NCBI GenBank assembly: GCA_048594885.1 | Contig: JBMDXB010000128.1 | Span: 45,003-109,002 of the forward strand | Direction: 5' to 3' | Origin: JBMDXB01 sp048594885 | GTDB lineage: Bacteria > Acidobacteriota > Vicinamibacteria > Vicinamibacterales > 2-12-FULL-66-21 | DNA: 64,000 nt | Made by a program: the position numbers and the translations under genes | Part shown: positions 8,130 to 20,468 of the stretch, piece by piece | Layout of the letters: the number at the start of each line of letters is the position of its first letter | How positions within the stretch are numbered: the first letter of the stretch is position 1 | The notes under the pieces: model-generated | Told to the model about the DNA's origin: nothing | What the model saw: the letters and a program-made list of their open reading frames with translations, nothing else | Databases searched by the model: none

Positions 8130-9665
8130 TTACTTTGTCATTTCAAAGACCGTGATCGTGCCGCTGATCTCGTGCGACGCGATGAGCAGCGCATTGCCCG
8201 TTGGGCTGGCCTCCGCCTTCACGAACAGCAATCCTTCGGGAGAGACATCGCCGGTGGCCAGTGGCCCGCCGGCCGTGTGATTGTTGACGTACCGGACAAA
8301 CGCGGGGCGAAACGGATTGGTCACGTCGAAGATCATGATGCCTCCCACCCGCTCGAGCCCGACGAAGGCGTAGCTCCTCCCGAACACCTTGCCGATTGCG
8401 ATGCCCTCTGGCTCCGGCCCCTTGTCGTCGCTGCGGGTGTCGAACGTGGCGGCGCTGTCGCCGTTGGAATTGAAGATGGACGGCACAACCGCGGCCGTAA
8501 TCCGCTCGAAGGCGTCGCCGCTGTCGAAGACGAGCTGTCCGGCTGCCGACCAGACCGAGAACGATCGGCCGCCGAACGCGTACAACTCGTCGAAGTCGCC
8601 GTCGCCATCGGTGTCGCCGCGCAGGTTCGTGATGCGGAGTCTGCCGAGATTGCCGGGCATCTGGAGGAGGGCGGCATTCGGAAAGGTGAGTGGATCCAGT
8701 ACCGTGCTGATGACCCGCGTTTCCTCGGACGAACGACCGTCGCCCTCGTTGGCAGTCAGGAGAAACGTCTCGCCCCCGTACTCGAACGCCGCGATCCCGT
8801 CCGGCTGGTACATTCCAAGGACCGGCCAGTTCGATATCCGGATCCCCCCGTCGGCGTCGCTCGCATCGAGGGCGTTACCAGCCAGCCGGTGATCCTTGAA
8901 GCCAAGAGGAAGCAGCGCGGAGAAACGCCGTGTCTCGAGATCCAGCACTGCGAGGGCGTTGTTCTCCTGCAGCGTCACCCACGCGGTCTTCGAATTGTGC
9001 GAGACGGCGATGTACTCGGGCTCGAGGTCGACGCCGAGCGCAACCAGCGGAGACGGGTTCACGCGGTGAATTCGCGGATCGAGCGTCGCCTTGTCGAACG
9101 CATCGAATCCGGCCAGCGTGACATCGGACTGCGCGGGCGCGACTCCCGCGCCGGCCATCCGGATCAGGGCGACCGATCCAATGGGATCGCCGCCAACACC
9201 CGCCTCGCCTTCGTTGGCGACGAGCAGGTAACGGCCGTTCGGCGTGAATGTCAGCATGTCGGGACCAGCTCCCGCGACCACGGCGCCGGCGCAGTCGCCG
9301 GCGGTCGTGAAGAACGCGACCCAGCCGGGTTGCGCGTCGATGAAGTTCTCAACGGCGACCGCGACGAGCCCGTCGCGAACGGCGACGCTGGTGGGGCTGC
9401 CAGGGGCACACGATGCCATCGCGATACTCGACACGAGAACGGGCGCCGATGGATCGCCGAGATCCAGGATCTCGAGCGTGTTGGATGCGCCATTCACGCT
9501 GAACAGGCGCCTGGATTCCGGATCGAAGGCGGCAATCTCCGCCGCCCCCAGCCCCGTAATGCCGGTGACGTGCTTCCCGATGGCCTTCATATCGAGCTGT
9601 GACTGCGCTTGGAGCGTCCATGCCGCGACACCCGCAAGCATGGAAACCATCAGTGCCTTGACCAT
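8130..9665 (-). CDS. Secreted choice-of-anchor I-like beta-propeller protein
   Basis: The 511-residue exported protein has repeated propeller-type strands (LEILDLGDPSAPVLVSSI, LTFTPNGRYLLVANEGE, FLLTANEGDGR) and ends with EPEGIAIGKVFGRSYAFVGLE-like and ANEGxG motifs typical of choice-of-anchor I proteins, which sit next to phosphatase or esterase domains in other bacteria (short quotes: LLVANEGE, EPEGIAI). No catalytic domain is fused here. I start it at ATG 9665, preceded by AGGAGG and followed by a signal peptide, rather than at the longer open frame. Confidence 0.8.
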   Translation of the reverse strand: MVKALMVSMLAGVAAWTLQAQSQLDMKAIGKHVTGITGLGAAEIAAFDPESRRLFSVNGASNTLEILDLGDPSAPVLVSSIAMASCAPGSPTSVAVRDGLVAVAVENFIDAQPGWVAFFTTAGDCAGAVVAGAGPDMLTFTPNGRYLLVANEGEAGVGGDPIGSVALIRMAGAGVAPAQSDVTLAGFDAFDKATLDPRIHRVNPSPLVALGVDLEPEYIAVSHNSKTAWVTLQENNALAVLDLETRRFSALLPLGFKDHRLAGNALDASDADGGIRISNWPVLGMYQPDGIAAFEYGGETFLLTANEGDGRSSEETRVISTVLDPLTFPNAALLQMPGNLGRLRITNLRGDTDGDGDFDELYAFGGRSFSVWSAAGQLVFDSGDAFERITAAVVPSIFNSNGDSAATFDTRSDDKGPEPEGIAIGKVFGRSYAFVGLERVGGIMIFDVTNPFRPAFVRYVNNHTAGGPLATGDVSPEGLLFVKAEASPTGNALLIASHEISGTITVFEMTK

Positions 9666-9759
9666 TGCCGTTCCTCCTGTGCTCCTGCTCTCGTCCATCC
9701 GGCCAGAAGATACGCACCCCTCACGCGGGAAGTCCTTGGGAAACATTGAAGAAAGGCTT

Positions 9760-9773
9760 GGATTCGTGAATCC
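9760..9773. promoter_or_regulatory. Palindrome GGATTC-GT-GAATCC
   Basis: A perfect 14-bp inverted repeat lies 28 bases upstream of the winged-helix/FHA gene, in the region shared with the divergent propeller gene. Position and symmetry suit an operator for a dimeric regulator. No protein is assigned to it. Confidence 0.45.
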
Positions 9774-10431
9774 GTTAAGATACCGAGCCACGGACGGGCA
9801 TATGAGGCACGCCCAGAGCTTTCAGTTCGGCGATTTCACGATGCAGGTTCCCGCGCGTCAGTTGCTGGCGCAGGACAGGGTCGTTCATCTGTCCCCGAGA
9901 GCCTTCGATCTGCTCCATATCCTCATCGCCCACCGGCCCGGCGTCGTTTCGAAGGAGGAGTTGAATCAGCGCCTCTGGCCCGACACCTTCGTCTCGGAAA
10001 TAAACCTGCCGACCGTCGTCGCCGAGCTGCGCCGCGCGCTTGGGGAGGATGCCGGAAACCCGCGCTTCATCCGGACCGTTCACCGCCGCGGCTATGCGTT
10101 CGCGGGCCAGGCGACCGAGGAGTCGCCCCGTTCGGAGACCTCGGTCGAGTCACTCGGATCTCACTGGGTGGTGTGGGAGGCGGGTCAGGTGCGCCTCGCG
10201 AAAGGCGACAACCTGCTCGGTCGCGGCCGACGAGTCACCGTCTGGCTGGACAGCCCAACGATCTCGCGACGCCACGCCAGGATTGTCGTGAACGGCGTGC
10301 AGGCGACCGTCGAGGATCTCGGCAGCCGAAACGGCACCTTCGTGCGAGGCGAGAAGGTCACCTCACCTGTTCCGATCCGCGATGGCGACGACATTCGACT
10401 GGGTTCGATCGTCCTGTGCTATCGCGTCAAC

Positions 10432-13464
<3,033 letters not shown>

Positions 13465-13526
13465 CGCGACGCTCGCAGAGACGCGGCCAGTATACTCCCG
13501 CGATTCGCTGAGAAAATGGGGGTTAG

Positions 13527-14412
13527 ATGTCATTCGAGGTGGGGCAGCGGCGCGCGCAGAAGGGGCAAGGGTTCGCCTTTGCGGTGATTGCGGCATCGTG
13601 CTTGGTCGCAGGCGCGTCGCAGACTCCCGATACCTCCACCGCGGCCGTCGTGCGGAAGGCGGCCGCCTACGTCGCCGAGTACCAGCGCCAGCTCACGTCC
13701 ATTCTCGCCGACGAGATCTACACGCAGGAGATCCTGCAGCAAGTGCCGCCCGCCGCGAACATGCCGGCGGACGCGCAGCATCGCGAGCGAGGTGTTCTTC
13801 ATGTTCGCGCCGGCGACGCGCGACTGGATGGCGATCCGCGACGTCGTCGCCGTCGACGACGCGCTGCTGCGCGAGCGTCCGGACCTGCGCGAGGCGCTGG
13901 CGGCGCTTCCCGCGCGCGAGGTCGCGGCGAAGTTCAAGGAGTACAACTCGCGCTTCAACATCGGCCGCACGTTCCGCAACTTCAACGAGCCGACGCTCAG
14001 CCTGCTCGTGCTCGACGAGCAGCACCGTCATCGGTTCTCGTTCGATCGCAAGCGCGTCGAGCGCGACGGTGGCACGACGCTCGTGACGCTGGCGTTCACC
14101 GAGAAGGAGTCGCCGACACTCATCTTCGATCTGAATCGCGGGCGCGTGTTCTCGAGGGGCGAGCTGGTGATCGAAGCCGAGACGGGCCGTGTACGCCGCG
14201 GCGTGCTGTCGGCGAAGATCGGCGAGCTCAGTCTGGAGCTCATGACGGACTACGCGCCGGACGAGCGGCTCGCGATGTGGGTGCCGGTGACGCTGCGAGA
14301 GCACTACGAACGAGGCACGCGCTCCCGGAGCGGATCGGAATACGAGCGGATCCGCTGCGAAGCGTCCTACACGAACTACCGCCGCTTCGAGACGAGCGTC
14401 CGGATCCGGTGA
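13527..14412 (+). pseudogene. Exported hypothetical protein, frameshifted
   Basis: A signal-peptide-bearing start (AGASQTPDTSTAA, EYQRQLTSILADEIYTQEIL) runs in one frame from 13527 to about 13780. The continuation (IASEVFFMFAPATRDWMAIR to FETSVRIR) is in the next frame to 14412. Joined, they make a plausible exported protein of about 295 residues of the sort common in Acidobacteriota. The break falls at GACGCGCAGCATCGCGAGC and equals one extra or two missing bases. It may be a real mutation or a sequence error. It is divergent from the dual-kinase gene, with 62 bases between starts. Confidence 0.7.
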
Positions 14413-14453
14413 CTGATCCTTGTTGGGACTGTGGCCTGCGGGTCGCGCGGCGT

Positions 14454-15302
14454 TCAGTCGCGCTCGGCGAACACGTCAGCCACTTTTCGCGCGAGAGCGG
14501 CCGTGTTGGCGTGCGCGACGTTCGATGCCACGGCAACGATGATCCCGCTGTCGCCGCGCGTCATCAGCGACATCACGCTTCCGCCTGCGAGTTCGCCAGT
14601 GACGCTGTCCGCTTTCGTCGCCAGGGCGAAGCGGACGAGGTCGGACGGCGTGGAATAGAACGCCATCCCACCCGCGCAGCACGCCAGGTCGCGCATGTAC
14701 ATCAATCGTCGTCCACGACGAGGATCGTTGTCATCGGATCGCGGGACGTAGAACGTCGCCCGATCGCCCGGCAACGGCTGCGCGGGGGCTAAGCCGATCG
14801 GCCTGAAGATCAGGTCGCGGATAATCGTGAAGAGCGGGAAGTCCTCTTCCGGCTCGCCGATATGCTCCGGACTCCACTCCGCCGCCGATTCAGCGCCGGT
14901 GTTGGCCAGCCCGAGCGGCGCAACAGCGTCGGCCCTGAGCGCAGCGGCCGCCGTGCCGATGTTGAATCGGGTACCCGGCGTCACCGGCGTCCGCGTGTCA
15001 ACGTCCCTCCAGCCGAATCCTTCCGCCCAGACGATCGTGCCGCTGGCACCGACCGCCACCGAAACTCCTGGGAGGTTCTGCTGCAGGACGGCCGCGCGCA
15101 CGAGCTCGCGCGCGCGATCGACCGCTGCCGCCGAATGTGGCGAGGGCGCCGGCGCGCTGACCGACGGCACGTCCGGACCTTGGGCGAAGAGCGGCGCCGC
15201 CACGGCGTCGTCGGCGTTGGCGACGTAGATACCCATCGCCGCAATCGCCAGGCCGGCGATGATGAGCGCGAATGCCTTCACGGGGCCTCGTGTCGAGGTC
15301 AC
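14454..15302 (-). CDS. Degenerate serine hydrolase (beta-lactamase-like, catalytic motif lost)
   Basis: After an N-terminal signal anchor (FALIIAGLAIAAMGIYVA) the sequence follows the class C beta-lactamase/penicillin-binding fold: LPGVSVAVGASGTIVWAEGF, GWRDVDTRTPVTPGTRFNIG. Where active members have SxxK this one reads GTAAAAL, so Ser and Lys are both absent. At 282 residues it is also about 70-100 shorter than usual. Later parts (MAFYSTPSDLVRFALA) still match the family. It is either a pseudoenzyme with a binding role or a decaying gene whose frame is still intact. Confidence 0.7.
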   Translation of the reverse strand: MTSTRGPVKAFALIIAGLAIAAMGIYVANADDAVAAPLFAQGPDVPSVSAPAPSPHSAAAVDRARELVRAAVLQQNLPGVSVAVGASGTIVWAEGFGWRDVDTRTPVTPGTRFNIGTAAAALRADAVAPLGLANTGAESAAEWSPEHIGEPEEDFPLFTIIRDLIFRPIGLAPAQPLPGDRATFYVPRSDDNDPRRGRRLMYMRDLACCAGGMAFYSTPSDLVRFALATKADSVTGELAGGSVMSLMTRGDSGIIVAVASNVAHANTAALARKVADVFAERD

Positions 15303-15360
15303 GTGCCATACTTTATATCAGAAAGTTCTCTGTGTCTAGAAAATTCGCAATGAGCGGGCG

Positions 15361-16155
15361 CTACCGCGCCGCCGGCAATTCCTCGAGCCAGGCCCGCGCC
15401 GCTGCCTGCGCGGCGGCGACAGCCGTCCGCCCGGCGCGATAACAGAGCTTCCACTCGGCCGGCTTGTCTTCGTAGCGCGTCTCCGCGAATTTCATCGCGC
15501 CGTTCGACTTCTGGAGCTTCGCGTCGAAGTCGACGGTGGAGCTGACGTCCAGGAGGTGACGCAGCCGGCGCGCGATCATGACGTTCGGATCCGCTGGGAC
15601 CCGCCGGTTCCACTCGGCGAGATCCTCCTGGTGCTGCTTGGCGTTCATCTCGCGCTGCATCTTCATCGCGTCGGCGACCGCCTTCTTCATCTCCGGATCG
15701 TTCTCGAACGCGGCGAGCTGCTTCTGCATCTCGACCAACGACTGCTCCATTGCCTTGCGCTGGTCGGACGGCAGACTGGCGGCGATCTTCTTCATCTCCT
15801 CGAATTCCTTCTGCTGTTCCGTCTTCGCGGCGCTGGACGTGGGATCCGGCAGTTCGCGGGGCTGGGGTTTGGTCGCGTCCCGCTGCGCGGCATACGCGCG
15901 TTTGAACGTGTCGGACGCCGTATAGATTCTCGCCCACGCGAAGTACGCTTCGACGAGCTTTGCCTGGGCGGGCGCGGGCAGCGCGTAGTACGGCTTGGCG
16001 GCCATACCCGTCGCCAGCGAACCGGTGTTGACCGCGCGCAGCAACTCCTCGCGCACGGACGACTCAGTGGTGCCGAGCTGGGTGAAGATGTCGGCGGCTC
16101 CCGCCAGCGCGACCGACGCCACGGTGACTGCCGCGAGTAACGCGATCCGACGCAT
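15361..16155 (-). CDS. Exported hypothetical protein with helical middle region
   Basis: The 264-residue product has a Sec signal peptide (LLAAVTVASVALAGA) and a charged, probably coiled-coil middle rich in Lys, Glu, Met and Gln (about residues 110-175). A C-terminal helical region follows. No domain is recognised. The gap to the serine-hydrolase-like gene downstream is 58 bases on the same strand, so they may be co-transcribed. Confidence 0.7.
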   Translation of the reverse strand: MRRIALLAAVTVASVALAGAADIFTQLGTTESSVREELLRAVNTGSLATGMAAKPYYALPAPAQAKLVEAYFAWARIYTASDTFKRAYAAQRDATKPQPRELPDPTSSAAKTEQQKEFEEMKKIAASLPSDQRKAMEQSLVEMQKQLAAFENDPEMKKAVADAMKMQREMNAKQHQEDLAEWNRRVPADPNVMIARRLRHLLDVSSTVDFDAKLQKSNGAMKFAETRYEDKPAEWKLCYRAGRTAVAAAQAAARAWLEELPAAR

Positions 16156-16296
16156 CGACGCCTCCTTTTGATGACCTCACGTGCCCGCCTGCGTTACACC
16201 CGACTCGGCCTCGCTCCTGCGTCGGGATCCCGCCGCAAGGTAGTTACGCGCGACCCGAGCGGCAAGTCACAACGGCCCGGGAGAATCACACACTTG

Positions 16297-16310
16297 TGAC
16301 GGTTCCGTCA
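16297..16310. promoter_or_regulatory. Palindrome TGACGG-TT-CCGTCA and -10-like TATACT upstream of ECF operon
   Basis: A perfect 14-bp inverted repeat sits 82 bases before the ECF sigma start, and TATACT at 16351-16356 could be a -10 hexamer. No matching -35 box is clear. Together they mark the likely control region of the sigma/anti-sigma/CHAT/TonB operon. Confidence 0.4.
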
Positions 16311-16391
16311 GCGGGTGCGTATCCATCTCAGAGGGGCACACCCGTTGGTCTATACTGTCGCCTTCGCTGCGCCTGGTACAACAGTCCCCCG

Positions 16392-16859
16392 ATGGCGACG
16401 TTCGACGACGTCTACCGGCGTCACCTGCCGACCGTGCTGCGGGCGGCTGTGCGTGCCGTCGGCCGTCGCGATGTCGCAGAGGAGATCACGGCGGATGCGT
16501 TTCTGGAGCTGTACCGCCAGTTCGATCGCATCGACACCGACCTTCTGCCGGGGTGGCTGTTGACCGTCATGCGCCACCGCGCCGTGGACTACTGGCGCCG
16601 CCAGCAGGTGGAGCGCCGCTATCTCGGTGACGCGGGCGGGGTCGCCCCTTCGGCCGACCCCCCGGCGGCGCCGCCGAATCTCTTCACGCACGACGCGCTG
16701 AAACCGATTCACCGTGCGTGTCTGGTCCTGCGGTATGTCCACGGGCTGAGCCGCGATGAGATCGCCCGGCGCCTCGGCCTGTCGCCGACGCAGGTGCGGG
16801 GGCACCTGCAGTATGCACTCGTCCTCCTGAGGAAACACGTCGCCGCGGAACAGGGATGA
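16392..16859 (+). CDS. ECF RNA polymerase sigma factor
   Basis: This 155-residue ECF sigma factor has a sigma2 domain (VYRRHLPTVLRAAVRAVG, EEITADAFLELYRQFDRI, TVMRHRAVDYWRR) and a sigma4 domain (ACLVLRYVHGLSRDEIARRL, LSPTQVRGHL). ATG 16392 gives the normal N-terminus. Its stop overlaps the anti-sigma start by four bases (ATGA), the usual arrangement for a sigma factor held by its own anti-sigma. It probably drives this operon and perhaps others. Confidence 0.92.
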   Translation: MATFDDVYRRHLPTVLRAAVRAVGRRDVAEEITADAFLELYRQFDRIDTDLLPGWLLTVMRHRAVDYWRRQQVERRYLGDAGGVAPSADPPAAPPNLFTHDALKPIHRACLVLRYVHGLSRDEIARRLGLSPTQVRGHLQYALVLLRKHVAAEQG

Positions 16860-17749
16860 AGGAACGCTCTCGTCAGAAGGCCGCATTCGATGCCGAGGAA
16901 GTGGCGGCGCTCGCCGCGCTAGGGTGCGCGCCACCGTCGGCTCCGTCCGCGTGCCCGGATCCGTCGCTGCTGCTGGCGGTGAACGCGGAAGTGCTGGACG
17001 ACGTGACGATCGAACGCGTCCGCGCGCATCTCGCGGGATGCGTCACGTGCAGAACACTGGCAGGCGATCTCGCGGTCATTCTCGATGCCGATCCGGACGA
17101 GCGCGAACGTGCACGTATCCGTGAACGGGTCCTGGTCTCCTCGCGCCGGAAGCGCCCGGGGTGGCAAGCGTTCGGCGCGGCGGCGCTCGCGACGGCGGCA
17201 ACCATCGCGTTCTTCATCGTCCGCGCCGGAGTCCCGGTCACGCCTGCCGCGCCGCCTGCGCCCGCGGCGCGGATCTCTGTTCGAGCGGATGTGCCCCCCG
17301 TCTTCGCAGCGGACCGGCCCGCGATCGAGCGACCGGAACCGGAGCTCACGCTCCGCGGCGAGCCGGCGGCGCTCCTCGTCTCCGAACAGATCGGCCGCGG
17401 CCTGGACGCCGCCGACGACGGCCGCCTTGGCGAGGCAGAACGGCTGCTGCGTGCGCTCGTCGTCGCGAACCCGGACTCGGCTGATGCGCATCTCGCGCTG
17501 GGCGCCGTGCTTCTTCGTGCGGATCGCGCGCCGGAGGCGGTTGCCACCCTTGAACGCGCCAGGGCGCTCGCCGGCTCCGGCTCCGAATCGTCGGACGAAT
17601 TCGACTGGTTCCTCGCCGTGGCGCTGGCGCGGTCCGGCAATACCGCTCGAGCATCGGCGGCGCTTGCCGCGCTCTGCTCGCGTCCGTCCTCCCGCGCCGC
17701 GCTCGCATGCGCCGGCCTGGCGGAGCTCGAGCGGCCCAGCCGGCGCTGA
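16856..17749 (+). CDS. Zinc-binding transmembrane anti-sigma factor with TPR-like tail
   Basis: The 297-residue protein has a cytoplasmic zinc-binding anti-sigma motif, HxxxCxxC (HLAGCVTC), at about 59-66. A transmembrane helix follows near 105-123 (FGAAALATAATIAFFIV). The extracytoplasmic part is Ala/Pro-rich and then TPR-like (GRLGEAERLLRALVVANPDS, ADAHLALGAVLLRADRAPEA). It should bind the upstream ECF factor and release it on an envelope signal. The TPR part is a natural docking surface for the exported TPR-CHAT protein encoded next, possibly a protease that triggers release; that link is inference. Confidence 0.88.
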   Translation: MKERSRQKAAFDAEEVAALAALGCAPPSAPSACPDPSLLLAVNAEVLDDVTIERVRAHLAGCVTCRTLAGDLAVILDADPDERERARIRERVLVSSRRKRPGWQAFGAAALATAATIAFFIVRAGVPVTPAAPPAPAARISVRADVPPVFAADRPAIERPEPELTLRGEPAALLVSEQIGRGLDAADDGRLGEAERLLRALVVANPDSADAHLALGAVLLRADRAPEAVATLERARALAGSGSESSDEFDWFLAVALARSGNTARASAALAALCSRPSSRAALACAGLAELERPSRR

Positions 17750-17759
17750 GAGATCGCCG

Positions 17760-20468
17760 ATGCGCAAACAACTGATCGCGTGCGTGGTCGCCGGCGGCCT
17801 GGCCATGACGGCGCCACCGTTGGGCGCGTTCGGCGCGCAGAACGAAGCCGTCAAGGCGCTGCTCGCCGCGTCGGACAGGGCAGCGCGGCAACTGCAGTTC
17901 GACGAGGCGGAAGCACGCGTCGCCGAAGCCATGGTGCTCGCCGAGCGATCGGGCGACGCAGCCGACATCGCCAGATCCCAGCGCACGAGATGCGCAAACC
18001 TCTCGCGTGAGAGCCGGTTACTCGAAGCGCTCACCTGGTGCGAGCGTGCCCTCGCCTCCTTCGAGTCGCTTCACGACACACCGGGGACGGCCAGCGCGCT
18101 GCACGGCCTGGCCGTCGCCGCCTTGGCACTCGGCAAGAGCGGTGAGGCGCGCGCATATGCGGAACGTGGTTTACAGGTCCTCGCCGCGGGCGCCGACGAC
18201 GTCGTCCGCGGGTACTTGCTGATGAACCTCTACTCCGCGCTCCCGGCCGATCGAAGGAGCGACGATCTGCTCGTGGAAGCCGCCGATCTCGGTGCCCGCC
18301 TCGGCGACGGCGCCCTCCACGGCAACGCGCTCGTCCGGCTGGGAAGCGCCCACTTCGCTCGCGGCGAACTGGACGATGCCCGCAGGAAGTACGAAGAAGG
18401 CATCGACGTGCTTCGCCTTGGGTCCGACGTCGAGGGGCTGGCGGCCGCGTATCTCTCCCTTGGACGCGTGTTCCGCGCGCATGGAGACTACAGCGGCGCG
18501 CTCCAGCGGTACCGGCAGGCGATCGACCTGCTCGCTCCGACGAGGGAGCGGTCCACGCTCGTCGAAGCCCTCAACGCCTCGGCGACCGCGCTTGGCGCAT
18601 TGGGGCGACGCGAAGAAGCGCTCGCGACGACCGAGCGGGGGCTGTCCCTCGCGAGGGAGTCCGGCAACCAGCGGCTGATCGACTTCATGGAGGGAAACCT
18701 CGCCGGGATGCTCATGGGCGTCAAGGCCTACGATCGAGCCATTCCGCTGCTCGAGGGCGTGATCGGCAGAAAGCCCGAGCCGTACATTGCCGCGTTCAGA
18801 TACACGCAGCTCGCGACCGCGCTGACCCACGTGGGCAGGGCCGCCGAGGCGCGGCCGCTGGCCGACGAGTCGGTGCGGCTGACCCGCGATCTCAAGCAGA
18901 TCGACTACCTCGACCAGCGACTCGATACGCGCGCGTGGATCCTGACGAAGCTGGGCCGCTTCGACGAGGCGCTGGCGGACTCCCGTGAGGCGCTGGCAGT
19001 CATCGAGAACCTGCGCGAGCAAGTCGTCCCCTCGGACTTCCTCAAGCGCGGTTTCGGTGCGCGAAGCGAAGCCGCATATCTGCGGGGCATCGATCTGCTG
19101 GCGCGTCTCGGGCGCAGTGGTGAAGCCCTCGCGTTCGCGGAACAGGGACGGACGCGCGCGTTCCTCGACCTGCTCGCAGCCCGCGAGTCGGGAGACACGA
19201 CGCTCGCGACGCGCGGCGCAGTCACGCCGGGCGTAACGGGCGGCCGCGACCTGGCGAGTGCGGCGAGAGGACGGCCGCTCGACCTGGCCGGAATGGACCG
19301 GATCGCCACGCGCCTGGACTCCACGATCCTCGTCTACTGCGTGCTCGATGAGGCGACCCTGATCTGGGTCGTTCGTCCCGGGGCGACACCGTCGCACACG
19401 CGCGTGCCGATCGCCCGCGATCGCCTGTCCTCTCTGGTGACGGCCACGATGGGGCCGCTGCGAGACTCGCCCGGCGCGACGGCCACCCGCGGGCCGGATG
19501 ACCTGACGGCCTTGCCGATGCGTGGCCTTGGACTCGCCACCCTGAAGCGCGACGACCGGTCGGCGTGGCGCGAGCTTTACGGCGTCCTCATCGATCCGAT
19601 CCGCACACACCTGCCGCCTCGCAACGGACGCCTCACGATCGTTCCGCACGGACCGCTGTTCGGACTGGCGTTCGCAGCTCTCCGGAGCCCGTCGAGCGGG
19701 TACCTGGTCGAGGACTACGAACTGCACTATTCACCGGCAGTATCCGCTCTTGACTTCACCGGACGGAGGCAGCAGGCGGTGGCGTCAAACGCCAACGGAC
19801 CGTGGGTCATCGTCGGCAATCCAGCGCTGCTGCCGTCCGTCGGCGGTCGCGCCCTGCCGCCGCTGCCGGGAGCGGCGCGCGAGATCGTATCCATCGCGGC
19901 GCTGGCACCGAAAGGACGTGCCCGGCGCCTCGAAGGAGTCCACGCGGACGAGGCCTCTCTCGAACGGACGATCGTCACGTCGCGGCCGGCGGTTCTTCAT
20001 TTCGCCACGCACGGGTTCGTGTTCGACGACGGGAAGACGCCGCCGTTCCTCGCGCTTCACCGGCGAGACGCGAGCGAGCAGCGCGACGGACGGCTGACGC
20101 TCGACGAGGTGTACGGCCTGACTCTCGAAACCGATCTCGTTGTCCTGAGCGCCTGCCGCTCGGGATCGGGCAAGGTCAGTAATGATGGCGTGATCGGGCT
20201 CACGCGGGGTTTCTTCTATGCCGGGTCGCCGTCGGTGCTCGCAACCTTCTGGGACGTGACGGACGAGGCCACGGCGCTCCTGATGTCGCGCTTCTACCGG
20301 AGCTATGCCAGGAACGCCGGGAAGGGCGCGTCCCTTCGCGCCGCTCAACTCGCGCTGCTGCGTGACCTGCGGCTCGGCCGCGTCGTCATCGAGCCGTCCG
20401 GCCGGCGCGTTGTGCTGCCAGAGCACCCCCTGCTATGGGCCGCCTTCTTCCTCAGCGGCGAGCCCTAG
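17760..20468 (+). CDS. Exported TPR-CHAT domain protease
   Basis: The 902-residue product has a signal peptide (LIACVVAGGLAMTAPPLGAF), then about ten TPR-type repeats over residues 30-430, a linker, and a C-terminal CHAT caspase-like domain from about 590. The His-Cys dyad is intact: His751 in HFATHGF and Cys799 in VVLSACRSG, followed by the usual GLTRGFFYAGSPSVLATFW (quoted in part: GLTRGFFYAG). CHAT proteins cleave proteins in regulated stress or death responses. Export to the periplasm next to an anti-sigma factor suggests a role in envelope signalling. It lies 10 bases after the anti-sigma gene and overlaps the receptor gene by 34 bases. Confidence 0.9.
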   Translation: MRKQLIACVVAGGLAMTAPPLGAFGAQNEAVKALLAASDRAARQLQFDEAEARVAEAMVLAERSGDAADIARSQRTRCANLSRESRLLEALTWCERALASFESLHDTPGTASALHGLAVAALALGKSGEARAYAERGLQVLAAGADDVVRGYLLMNLYSALPADRRSDDLLVEAADLGARLGDGALHGNALVRLGSAHFARGELDDARRKYEEGIDVLRLGSDVEGLAAAYLSLGRVFRAHGDYSGALQRYRQAIDLLAPTRERSTLVEALNASATALGALGRREEALATTERGLSLARESGNQRLIDFMEGNLAGMLMGVKAYDRAIPLLEGVIGRKPEPYIAAFRYTQLATALTHVGRAAEARPLADESVRLTRDLKQIDYLDQRLDTRAWILTKLGRFDEALADSREALAVIENLREQVVPSDFLKRGFGARSEAAYLRGIDLLARLGRSGEALAFAEQGRTRAFLDLLAARESGDTTLATRGAVTPGVTGGRDLASAARGRPLDLAGMDRIATRLDSTILVYCVLDEATLIWVVRPGATPSHTRVPIARDRLSSLVTATMGPLRDSPGATATRGPDDLTALPMRGLGLATLKRDDRSAWRELYGVLIDPIRTHLPPRNGRLTIVPHGPLFGLAFAALRSPSSGYLVEDYELHYSPAVSALDFTGRRQQAVASNANGPWVIVGNPALLPSVGGRALPPLPGAAREIVSIAALAPKGRARRLEGVHADEASLERTIVTSRPAVLHFATHGFVFDDGKTPPFLALHRRDASEQRDGRLTLDEVYGLTLETDLVVLSACRSGSGKVSNDGVIGLTRGFFYAGSPSVLATFWDVTDEATALLMSRFYRSYARNAGKGASLRAAQLALLRDLRLGRVVIEPSGRRVVLPEHPLLWAAFFLSGEP

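Noticed and set aside
8172..9602. 476-codon rightward frame opposite the choice-of-anchor I-like gene
   Set aside because: No protein-like features; the leftward gene has a signal peptide, ribosome binding site and family motifs.
18171..19727. 518-codon leftward open frame inside the CHAT gene
   Set aside because: Low-complexity Arg-rich translation opposite TPR repeats and no start signals.
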